Positions 11,501-22,700 of a stretch of 31,903 nucleotides of DNA are shown here, piece by piece. The DNA lies in the NCBI GenBank assembly GCA_001929475.1, contig LXFE01000286.1, forward strand, positions 1 to 31,903, given 5' to 3'. The DNA comes from Neolecta irregularis DAH-3. Its lineage: Eukaryota; Ascomycota; Neolectomycetes; Neolectales; Neolectaceae. The translations under genes and the position numbers were made by a program. The notes under the pieces were generated by a model. It saw only the letters and a program-made list of their open reading frames with translations, ran no database searches and had not been told where the DNA came from. Each line of letters starts with the position of its first letter. The stretch's first letter is position 1.

Positions 11501-11750
11501 AGTCAAAGCAGTTAGTATAGGTCTTGAAGAAGGCGAAGAACCCACGAATTCATACAATCAAGCGCCCCAAGACTTTCTCCGTTCGATGCCAGCGATTAGT
11601 TCCAAGAATTATAAAAATTTAATGCTGGAGGTTGAAAATTTACGAACCCTGAGCAATATGTCACAAAGACAGATTCAAAATATTGTGGGATTAGAAGCTG
11701 GGCGCGCAGTGTACAAATTTCTCAACAAAGATTTCCGAGGTCTTTCGTAG
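8570..11750 (+). CDS. XPF/Rad1/Rad16 structure-specific DNA repair endonuclease, catalytic subunit
   Basis: The catalytic partner of an ERCC1/Rad10/Swi10-type protein. It cuts 5' of lesions in nucleotide excision repair and removes 3' flaps in recombination and crosslink repair. Exons: 8570-8883, 8920-9042, 9080-9137, 9178-9290, 9325-9627, 9665-9966, 10004-10229, 10266-10412, 10449-10671, 10706-10843, 10881-11267, 11300-11443 and 11478-11750, in phase throughout, 916 residues (the family's usual size). N-terminal inactive SF2 helicase-like part: [29 protein letters not shown] across junctions, [13 protein letters not shown], then [14 protein letters not shown] basic NKRRRVRGG stretch precedes [11 protein letters not shown]-type helices and [13 protein letters not shown]. 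The ERCC4 nuclease carries [19 protein letters not shown], then VGDYI and the catalytic ERKS motif (near 11131-11142), then [11 protein letters not shown]. Tandem HhH domain: [14 protein letters not shown], then IVGLEAG. The donor after exon 7 is ambiguous, and the intron at 11268-11299 is GC-AG. Confidence 0.93.
11268..11299 (+). other. GC-AG intron in the XPF gene
   Basis: Removing GCATAC...CTGACAAG (32 bases) joins NKSFNLE to [16 protein letters not shown], which is the conserved XPF order and is in phase 0. No GT donor that keeps the frame lies nearby. GC-AG introns are a known minor class of U2 introns; the assignment rests on phase and family conservation. Confidence 0.75.
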
Positions 11751-12412
11751 AATCGGTGATTTATCGGTGATTTAATCGGTCTGTGATAGCCGAGCCTCGT
11801 TTTCTTTAATTGACATAGGAATTGTCTGAAGAATGAAAAGCACACAATATTGTGGTAGTGAACATGTGCCATGAGACGCAAACAGAATTTACCAGCTTTT
11901 TCAAATTTGTGTTCCAGCAAATCGCACTCAACATGTTTGAATGCCGAGATGGTCCTCAGTAAGGATCGTTTGTACAACACATAGAGGGACTAGTTTGATC
12001 TTTTTAATTTTCTTTCTATGTTTACTATGCAAAGCGAATCGCTGTATTCTTTTCTTCAGTATTGGTTAAGATTGACAGAGCCCTCCTCTGAGGCAATCGA
12101 CGCTGATAAGACCTGATTCTAAGTAGTAGGATATGCCGTTGCTTTGTCCATTTGTAATTGAATTGCGCTTTCAGATATGAGAAATTGAGCCAAGATGCAT
12201 TTAAAACTTGAGAATTACTATAAGTATTGAAGCCTGAGTGGGAATAAGACTAGCTTGTATTGAGTAGTTTAAGTAAACTTGAACTTTGGGCTAGGAATAG
12301 CCGTCTATCTACTTTATATACTTGTAATTTCGATTGCCGTAATATTACGACAGGCATCTTTCCGTAATGATAAGGTATTCTTTTGATATTTCATGAAGCT
12401 ATGGGGAATTCA

Positions 12413-12421
12413 GGGTTAGGG
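12413..12421. promoter_or_regulatory. Interstitial telomere-like box GGGTTAGGG
   Basis: GGGTTAGGG followed by TTTTAG lies about 650 bases upstream of the NRPS start. It resembles one and a half TTAGGG repeats and is the second such box in the window. It may be a general-factor site or a chance match; only the sequence supports it. Confidence 0.3.
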
Positions 12422-13016
12422 TTTTAGAATTGATCTTTGGGTTTGAATTAAAAAAAGGAAAAGATCACAAACCGTTCACAACAATGATGAATGTTGCTCA
12501 AGATAGTTGTAACCAGCGCAATCTGGGACCGATAAAATTGAAAGTTTAAACAATTAGTACTAATCCGGATGATGAGGCAAATAATCGTTCTGTGAGAAAA
12601 ATGAGCGTTGATTTTCCGCTTCTGCTAAGACCAACAATGGAAATTGTCTGATTAGCCTCAATTGTGAGACTGAGACAGTCGAGCGCTGCTTCAGTTCGTT
12701 AAAGATAGATTACAGTGACTTTTTGAAATACGATCGAGCCAGAGAAAGAGTGTTCTAAACTGCCATCGCTTCCAATGTCGCTAGTTGGCTTGCGCTGGAT
12801 GGTCTGCTCAGCTCGCTTTCCTGAAGCAGAGAAGGTTTGCAGAAGAGGGGAAAATTGCCCGATGATAAAAAGGAATCAATCTTAGATGTTCATTTCATCG
12901 GGAAAACCAAACCTCACCACCTATTGGTCTAACTAAATTAGCTTCACAAGCCTAAACCATCAATTGATTGGATGGCTCTCGCTTGAATTACCACCGAACT
13001 AAAGCTTAAAACGGAT

Positions 13017-13025
13017 ATCTGATAG
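13017..13025 (+). promoter_or_regulatory. GATA-factor-like site ATCTGATAG before the NRPS gene
   Basis: ATCTGATAG differs at one base from ATCWGATAA, the extended site bound by the fungal iron repressors of the SreA/Urbs1/Fep1 type. It sits 46-54 bases before the predicted ATG. Siderophore synthetase genes are commonly repressed by such factors when iron is plentiful. The match is single and short, so this is an inference from gene type plus position. Confidence 0.4.
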
Positions 13026-13070
13026 GACATTTTAGACCCTGAAGAATATAGATATTTCAAATTCGATAAT

Positions 13071-13730
13071 ATGCTCCGATCAATACCATTTCCGTCTTTA
13101 CTATCAACGAATTCGAACAAAGCTATCCCGATATCAGTGTCATTGCCGTTATTGAATAAGAGAGAGTGGACACACGATGAAATTTGCCGAGCCTGGGCAA
13201 CGATCTTGTGCGGGATCGTTGGGGAAACCACGACTGTTGTGTTTCGCTGCGACGAAAACATGTATTGTATAAAAGCGGGAGAAATTAATCATGTCGACGC
13301 CGAAGAACCCCCGACAGCGATCTTTGTTTGGATCTTCTGTTTCGATAATTTCTGACTATAGTCATCATATGCCCCATCATTGTTTCTAGCAAATCACCAT
13401 TATCCGATGTCACTCGAGGTATTGGTTAAACACAATATTGGAGATTCTAATCATTTAGCCACTCACTTTAGCTATCTTTGTATCCAAGGAGGCGATCAAA
13501 TTATGTTCATCGGCTGCTCTTTTGGACCACATATCAGCTCGTAATATCCTATACCAAATGTCTCATTTTCTCATTTCTGATTCGCCTAATGAGATTCCCT
13601 CACCTAGTTTGTCTATTTTGAATCATGATCCGAAATCGTACAGTAAAGGCCTATGTCTTCACGGCCTTTTCGAAGATGTTGCGAAGAAACACTGCAACAC
13701 AATTGCACTCGAGTTCAACGATACAACGAG
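13071..13730 (+). other. NRPS N-terminal region before A1
   Basis: Residues 1 to about 190, spread over exons 1, 2 and the start of exon 3. The run WTHDEICRAWATIL and the following EAIKLCSSAALLDHISARN resemble the tail of a condensation-like or docking segment often found ahead of the first A domain in SidC-type enzymes. No HHxxxDG is present, so it cannot be an active C domain. Introns 13326-13361 and 13419-13458 restore the frame exactly. Confidence 0.6.
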
Positions 13731-16700
13731 GATTTCATACTTCGATCTCAATCGGCTCTCCACCAATCTAGCGAACATTCTCATTCACTCTTATGCTGTC
13801 ACTTTAGGAAGCGTTATTCCGTTATTATTCAATCAGTCTATAGAATTTTATATTTCTGTTCTGGCAGTACTCAAAGCTGGAGCAGCATGGTGTCCCTTGT
13901 CGCCGTCCTTTCCTCAAGAGCGTTTATCATTTGTGATAGAGGATGTTTCCGCCAATATATGTATTACGAGTTCTCAGTATACAACTAGAATCAACATCCC
14001 TGTTCTCGAAATCGACAAGGTTGACTTTACCTATGGTTTTTCTGAATCTCCGCCGATAACTGTGCAGCCCGATGCACTTGCATACATCATTTACACTTCG
14101 GGAAGTACCGGAAACCCGAAAGGTGTACGAATAACACATTCGAACGCAGTTCATGCGATATTAGCTCATCATTGTTTCTTCGAAGAGTTCAGCCAAGGCA
14201 GATTCCTCCAATTCGCTTCTCCGACGTTTGATATTTCGGTTTTTGAATTATTCATCACATGGAGTCTCGGGTGGACATTAATAGCTCATACTCGATCGCA
14301 TTTATTATCGCGACTATATGATATTGTTATCAAGTCTCGTATATCGCACCTCGAATTGACACCTACAGTTACAACGACTCTGTTGCGAACTCTGGAAAAT
14401 ACTCAAGTCAAAATGCTTCTTACGATTGGGGAACAGCTTACCGATGAAGTCGTTAAGATTTGCTCAGATGCAAATGTTCGCTTATACAACGCGTACGGAC
14501 CAACTGAAACTGCAATGCATTGTTCAATAGCTTCAAATTTTACCTCCAACACGAAAGTGATCAACATCGGTGTACCCCTTTCAACTTGTTCAGCATACAT
14601 AATGTCCCCTACAGAAGAACGATTGCTTCCACGTAACTGGGTTGGAGAACTTGTCATTGGTGGCCCCCAAGTCAGTGCCGGCTACACTAATTACCAGTCG
14701 CATGCATTCTTCACTCACAGAAGTCAGCGGTTGTATCGAACTGGCGACCGAGCTCGCTTTCTCGAGAATGGAACTATTGAGTTTCTCGGTCGACTCCATG
14801 GCGATTCACAATTCAAAATTTCTGGACAGCGAGTCGAGCTTGGAGAAATAGAGTGTGTTGTTCGTGATATCACCGAGAATATTGTGATGTTTATCGAGGG
14901 GACCTTAGTTTGTTTTGTGTTGGAGAAGTTGACTGAAGCAGATCAGTATGCAAGGAAGAAATTGCTGGATTACATGATCCCAGTATTTCTAAAAATTGAT
15001 CGATTTCCTCAGTGTGAATCCGGGAAGCTAGATCGCAAGCGCTTGATTGAATTCTATAAAGATAAACAAATATTTCAGGAAAGTGATGATTCGAACTGGG
15101 ACGATCGATTGAGACTAATGCGCAAAATTATCTCTGAGGTATCAGGAGTTCCTCAAAATCGTATATCTAAGGATTCTTCATTCATTAGCCTTGGTATCGA
15201 TTCGCTCAAGGCAATCCTAGTTGTTCAAAAGTTGCAAAATGAGTTGGGAGAAGCATTTAATGTGGCGCAAATTCTCACCGCTTCAAACGTCTACAATCTC
15301 CGAAATTGCTCTACCATCGTTGCGAGTCCTACCCGAATTTTGTATTCGGATCTTTCGTTACAAGTTAAGTTATTGATTGATGACTCTAACGTGGTTGATG
15401 TTCTACCTGCTACGATGGTACAGGAAGCAATGATTTCTGAGAGCCTTAAGGATTCGAAGAAATATTACAATTGGGTTAGACTAGATATCGGACTTGGTGC
15501 TTCTGTTCCAGATTTCAAAGAATCTTGGAAAGCTATTGTCAATGCTAATGAAGTGCTAAGAACTGGGTTTACCGTTTGTCCTAGTACAGTCAATTCACCT
15601 AGTCACTACATGCAAGTTATTTATTCATCGGATCGATCAAATTATGAAGAAATATCATGCGGATATGTCGAATTGGACAATTTATATCGAGATCATCGGG
15701 ATGAACAACTCCTTACACTGGAGAATATGCATCTTCCAGCATTGAGCATTCGCATTTTCACTTCTCCCCTATCACGTACTGCATCACTAATGATTCACCA
15801 CGCTATCTACGACGGTTGGGCAATGGAGATCATTCTCAATGACATAAACAGATATATTACCACTCGAAACATAGTGCAACGCCCTCAATTCAGACGAGTT
15901 GTTGAGCTTGAGTACGCTATCAATACAGGTATCTCCCGCGATTACTGGAAAAGCTACCTTCACGAAGCCGAGTTTCATGCATTTCCACGTCTTTCGAGAT
16001 TTGTTCCTGCTAAACCTGTGATTGAAATTAAGGAGAAGAAGTTGAAATTTGAACTTTTGGATATTGAACGACGATGTCGTGAATTGAATATAGCAACTCA
16101 GACGGTCATTCAAGGAGCGTGGTCCTGGGTCTTGTCTTGTTACATCGGTTCGTCGGATATCACATTCGGCTCAGTTGTTTCCCTTCGCACAGGTCACTTG
16201 AATTTAATACCTGATGTAATCGGACCTGCTATCACCACTCTACCTTGTCGAGTCCGTATCCAGGGATCACTGGAAGATCTTTTGTATCAAATACATCAGA
16301 GCAATATCAATATGATAACACATTCTGCAGTCAGCTTACGCCAAATCTGCCAAGATGCTGGCGACAGGTCATTGTTCGATACCGTGGTTGTGTTTCAAAA
16401 AACTACAAATGGGGACAACAAAGGTCCAGTGAAGCAAGTCGATTTTATGGATTACCTCGAGGTATAACATTTTTCGATATAACATATTAATAAACCAGTA
16501 TCGTGTTATTCTTGCCATCCTGCCGTCGGCAAATACTATTACCTTGCGAGTCACTTTCGATGGTGGTTATTTTCCTTCAGAGCATTGTACAGTCATGCTC
16601 GATCAAATTAATTTTTTCATCTCTACCTTCCTCGAAGATTCAAGGACGTCTATGAGTGCAATCACCGAATCGTCTCATATACCAGAAGCACTCCTCTCCC

Positions 16701-19700
16701 TTTTGAATCCAAACCCCCAGGTCAAATCAAAACATACCGAATACCAAAACGTGTTCCATCTCATAGACAACGTCGCTACAGGCCTGTTAGTTGATCAGAC
16801 GGCCATTGAATACACTGAAAACTTCGAGAAATCCCCCTTGACTCTCACCTATGGTCAATTGAAGCAGACGTCAGATCGCATCGCATCGCATCTTCTCAAC
16901 AAAGGCCTGCGAAAAGGGGATACCATCGGACTATTTGTCGAGAAATCGCTGCTTGTCTACCCTACAATACTGGGTATTCTTAAAATTGGGGGGATTTACA
17001 TGCCTATTTCAACGAATACTCCAGTTGCAAGGATTCTTTATATGCTTGAGACTACGGGGACAAAAGCATGCTTAACCTCATCAGATTTGCAGCAGTTCCT
17101 CTTGCAAACGCTTGAATGCTCAATTAAGATCTATACCATAAACGATATCCTACAAAATACTAAAATCAAAGACTGTGCATTCCCTGAAGTTGATTTAGAT
17201 GACTTGGCCTATATTATCTTCACTTCTGGTAAATTTCTGATCTCAATTGGCTTTGGCTGACTTGTAGGAAGCACCGGAATGCCCAAAGCTTGTCAATTGA
17301 CGCATTCGAATCTTTTGAACCATATCCTTGTGGTTAAATCACTATACCCTTCCACAACAGACTCGCGTTTTCTTCAGTTTACAGTCCTAAACTTCGATGT
17401 TTCTGTTTTTGAAATTTTCTTCACGCTTTCTCTCGGATTAACTTTATGTGTCGTCCGCACCGATTTAATCCTTCGAGATCTCACGTTCGCTGTTCAATAC
17501 CTGCGTATTACGCATGTCAATCTTACATCGACCATAGCCTCGCTTTTGGAACCATCAAGTTGTCCGGACTTGACTACAATCATTCAAAGCGGTGAAGTTT
17601 TGCAGCAGAGTATACTTGATAAGAGCATTGACAATGGCCTAATCAATGCATATGGTCCCACAGAACTCACTAATATATGCACTGCGAACACTAAAATGAC
17701 CACGACTGTGTATTATAATAATATTGGATGGCCTCTTTCGAACACTTCCGCTGTTATACTTGATGTAGGTGGCAAGACAATGATCAAAGGCGCTCTCGGA
17801 GAAGTGTGTTTTGGCGGGGCTCAAGTTGTATGACTGGTTCGTTTTTCATCCTTCTAACTACAGTTTCGCGGATATGTCAACGGAGGGGTTTTCCAAAATG
17901 AATGCTTCTTTCAGCACCCAAGTCTAGGCCGGCTTTACAGGTCTGGCGATTTTGTTCGTTTTCTGGCCGATGGGTCTATTAATTATGTTTATCGAAGAGA
18001 TGAGCAGCTCAAATTACGAGGTCATCGAATTGAACCCGCGGAAGTCAATTCTGCCATCTCAAAAGCCTCGGAACTCTGTTTGGATGCTTTTACTTTATGT
18101 CTCGACATGACCAACGGTCGTCAATTGGTTACTTTTGTGGTCGTAGTTTCCAAATTATCTGCCTCGGAAACTCGTGTCTTGATCAACAGACTATTCTCTC
18201 AGGTGGACGAAATTTTACCACCCTATATGATTCCCGTCTTCATTATTCCAATCTTAAGGATTCCCACCAGCTCTAATGGCAAAATTGATCGTAAAGCGTT
18301 AGAAGGTCATTTACGTGACATGAGCGATGGGGATTTGGCTGTCTGCTCACCTGCGTCGAATATAGAAAAAGAAACACCCTTCTCTGCAAACGAACAAATA
18401 GTTCGCGGAATTTTATCCAAAATCTGCAACATTTCAGTCGCTTCAATAAAACAATCGACTTCCATATTCAGTCTTGGTATAGACTCTATCTCGGCTATCA
18501 GTCTTTCCGCCCGTCTCTTTGAAAGTGGGTTTAAAAGGCTTGATATCTCACAGATAATGCTCAATCCTACACTTTCCAAAATTGTATATTTGATTGAGCA
18601 TCAAGAGCCTACCAGCAAGCAAGACACTTCTTCGAGCATTGGAAAATCCATATTATCTCTATTTCGTGAAACCCAGGGCCCTTCAGTTCTAGCTCTTCTC
18701 GGTATTCCTTCAGCGGAAGTAGTGGATATTCTTCCATGTACACCGCTGCAGGATGCTATGCTCGCTTCGAGAACTGCTCCAGGGAGCGGCTCGTCTTATG
18801 TCAATCATATGTCATTTTGCTTAAATTCATCTGCAAATGTCACCCGTCTCAAAGCTGCTTGGGAGAAAATCATCAAAATCACTCCTGCATTAAGGACCCG
18901 ATTTGCTATGACGAGCGACGTTCAACATCCCTTTGCCCAGGTGGTTGTTCGGTCTCTTCCTATTCCCTGGATGGCAGTTTCCGTATTCAACAAGTCAGAC
19001 ATCAAGACCATCATGAAAAGAAATGAGGACAACATTGATACTTCTAATCAGCTGTTTCAGTTGGTTCATTTTGAACCCGAATCTCAAAATATACTAATTC
19101 TATCAATTCATCATGTCTTATATGATGGCTGGGCGATGAGCGAATTGCTCGAAGACGTCATTCGGGTTTATGAGAATGAAGTATTGCCAATTAGACCCTC
19201 AGCACGACAGGCTTTTGAATATTTATTCTCACTCAACCTCATGCAGGCAGATGAATTTTGGATTCGCGAAATGAATAAATGCGAACCCACATTTTTTCCT
19301 GATCTCATTGGACGAAAGGAAATAAATTTGCCAACTACCTTCAGGGTCTTCGATAGATGTACTCTCAAACTTAGTGATATTGAGTCGCATGCCAAGTCAT
19401 CAAGTCTTGCTTTGTTATCTTTATGTCAAGCATCTTGGGTTCGACTACTTTCCGCTCTTACCGGCCAAAAAGATCTGATCTTTGGAAATGTCTTCAGTGG
19501 AAGAACTATTCCAGTCGTGGATGCTGAAAAAATCATTGCACCATTGTTCAACACTCTTCCGATAAGGCTTCGGATTTCGGAGGATATTACCAACCGACAA
19601 TTAGCAAGATCTCTTCAAAAGAAGAATGCAGAGATCCTACAGTACCAAAGCACTCCTCTACGTCGAATCTTGAGCATCACATCTTCGGAGGCTTTGTTCG

Positions 19701-22700
19701 ATTCTCTAATCATTCTACAAAAAGACCACAGTGCAAAACAAAAACTTTGGAGTGCACAAGAGGAAATAATGTTAACAGACGTGAGCAATAATGATATTTC
19801 ATTTTCCTTCGTCATTTTGACTTTAATAGTTCCCTGTTGTGGTCGAGTTTTTCCCAAGGCATGATTTCAATGCGCTCGAATTTGTTATTACCGCAAAAAC
19901 TTCGCACATCACCAGAAATGACGCTCAAATTATGCTGACTCAATTGAACAGAATTTTTACTGGATTAATTACTCGACCGGACGATTCAATTTTCGACTAC
20001 GCCAATACTTTTGAGATGGAGCTATTAGCGATATCGAATCCCTTTCCTGCTCCAATTCAGAGTGGGCATAAGCTTCTACATTCTGCTGTAGAAGAATTTT
20101 CCAATACAACTCCAGAGGCGATTGCAGTCCGATTTCTAGGTGATGAGAAACATATTAAGAGTTTTACCTATCGAGAGATCAACGAAAAAGCAAATCAAAT
20201 CGCAGATTGTCTTTCTTCCTTCAAACTACTCCCAGATGACGTCATTGCTATTTTTATGGAAAAGTCGCCTAGATTATACCTTTCAGTGCTCGCCACATTA
20301 AAGGCTGGAGCAGCTTTTTGTTCATTGGATCCAAGTGTTCCGCATAAAAGGATTTGCATGTTGTTATCCCAGCTCGATGCAAAGATTGTTTTAACCAGTA
20401 CAGACTGCAAAGCCATTGAAGCTTTGGAAAGGAGCCCGCATAGATATAACGTGCTTTACATCGACAGATTGGACCTCAGTAAAAGGTCAACACTTAATCC
20501 TGCTATCCAAATCGCGCCTAACAACTTGGCGTACTACACTTTTACTAGCGGAAGCACTGGAATTCCCAAAGCCGTTATGATTCAACATAAGACTGCTCTT
20601 CAAGCTATTCTAGCTTCACAGGTAAGTCTATCCATTAGAAAAAAGGCAACGCTGTTACAGTTCGCAATGCAGACTTTTGATATGTTTATTTATGATATCT
20701 TTTTAGCATGGAACTGCGGAATTTGCCTCGCAAGCTCTGTCCAAAGATATTTGCTCGAAGATCTCGAAGGTGTAATTAATCAATTGGGAGTAACGCATCT
20801 TGATTTGACACCAACAGTCGCTAGCACATTGGAAAGGACACGGGTCCCCAAGATCGAAAGGTTGTTCTGCATTGGTGAAGTCATGAGGACTGACCTTGTC
20901 AATACTTGGAAATCCCATCTCGTTAATTTATACGGACCAGCAGAGTGCAGTATGGTCTCCGGGTTTGCTCTGGCCGATATCTCGAGAAAAGCTGCCAATA
21001 TTGGCAAGCCCCTTTCGACTGTTTCTTACGAAATTCGATCTGATATGGGTTATCTTCTTCCTCTCGGCTCAACAGGATTTTTACATTTGAGCGGTCTGCA
21101 ACTGGCTAGGGGCTATTGGGGCGATGAAAAACTGACCCAGAAACATTTCTATGGCAAAGATCAACATCGTTACGATACGGGAGATGTTGTCCGAGCTTTA
21201 TACGACAATACTTACGAATTTGTGGGGCGCCAGGACGATCAGGTCAAAATCAATGGTCAGCGAGTCGACCTTGGAGAAATAAATTCCATAGTTCAGCAAG
21301 CATGTATGGAAGCTCTTATATCCGTTACTTGCATCATGCAACATCCTCGACGTAAGGCTGATCAGATTGTGACATTTGTAGCGCCCAAAATGATTGTCTC
21401 TGAAGAATGTCAAAGCTCGTACGATTTATCAACCTCCAGAACAGAAGCTGATAGAATTCTCAAGTTCGTTTCGCAGTATCTTCCTTCGTATATGGTTCCC
21501 CAGAGCATTTTATTTCTTGCTGCAATTCCTCTTAGCGGTGCTGGAAAAACGAATCGCCATAGTCTTCGAGACTATTATCAGTTAGCTTCTGTCGAGGAGC
21601 TTACATTCAAAGATTCGACCTCCTGCCGGTCTTGGTCCGAAGACGAAACCGCCATCCGTTGTGAGATTTCACAAATCAGCGGGATGGATAACCATTTAAT
21701 TCAAAAGGATACAAAATTGTATCAGCTCGGAATCGACAGTATTACGGCTATTCAACTTGCTCGTAGACTACGGAACTCTTTCAAACTTGATATCTCTGTT
21801 CTAAATCTTATGAAGGTACAAAATAATACGGTTTGTGCACTTACGATTATAGAGTCCTGATATCGCTGGGATATCTAACGTGTTAAAGAAACTGAAGAAT
21901 CAAAAGGAATCGAGCAAACAAAATTTATGGCTTGATATCTCTCGCAAATTTCAGAATGAAATTGTAATGTTTCCCTATGAACGATTTCGTTTTCAAAACA
22001 TATACATCAATCGAATTCTTCCGGTCACCATGCTACAACAAGAACTCCTGGCAAATAGTATTCAGAACAATGGCGGCACTTATATCAATCACGTTGTTTT
22101 TGAACTTGCTAAGGGACTCGACTGTGATCAATTAAAAACTTCTTGGACCGCAGTCTTCCGGGCAGTTGAAGTCCTCCGAACCGCTTTCACAGAGTACAAG
22201 ACGAGCATCGCCGAGTATGTTCAAATCGTGTATTCTAGCGACATGCCACTTCCATTCGAAGTTATGGAAATAGCCAGTGCAGACATCTCAGCGTGTCTGG
22301 ATAATCTCTGTTCTCAATTACAATCAAGATTCATCAAGAATCTTTCAACCCCTCCTGTATCACTCAACCTTATCAAGGGTTCTAAATCAACATATCTTTT
22401 GTTTTCTGCTCATCACGCACTCTTCGACGGCTGGGCACTCAAGGCAATTTATAATCGAGTATTTGAGGAATACAATTCTCATACAGTCACGCCACCAGTT
22501 CCAAACGACGCTCTCATCTGGCAATCTATAAACGATGCCCGTGACCTCTCCAAATCGGAATCTGCAAGGTCATTCTGGCAAGCGTCAGCATCAAACTATT
22601 CATATCATAAATTTCCAGATCTGAATCCCGAAATTGTGCAGGATTGCATAACAAAATCCACGAACCACAAATCTTATCTCAAGCTATCTCATGTCGAGAG

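Larger units (their letters stand above)
11751..13070. promoter_or_regulatory. Intergenic region upstream of the NRPS gene
   Basis: A 1.3 kb AT-rich gap between the XPF stop and the NRPS start, stops in all frames, and no RNA gene seen. It holds a TTAGGG-like box (12413-12421) and several GATA cores: TGATAA at 12104, 12368 and 12863, CGATAA at 12530, AGATAG at 12501, and ATCTGATAG at 13017. The total is close to what an AT-rich 1.3 kb would give by chance, so only the extended site at 13017 is listed separately. The minus-strand open stretch at 12944-13261 is antisense to the first NRPS exon. Confidence 0.55.

Noticed and set aside
11751-13070. A cluster of GATA sites upstream of the NRPS as a strong iron-control region
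   Set aside because: The number of HGATAR matches is about what AT-rich DNA of this length gives by chance. Only the extended site at 13017 was kept.
12944-13261. Minus-strand open stretch of 105 codons
   Set aside because: It is mostly antisense to the first NRPS exon, which is supported by two in-phase introns. No recognisable protein.
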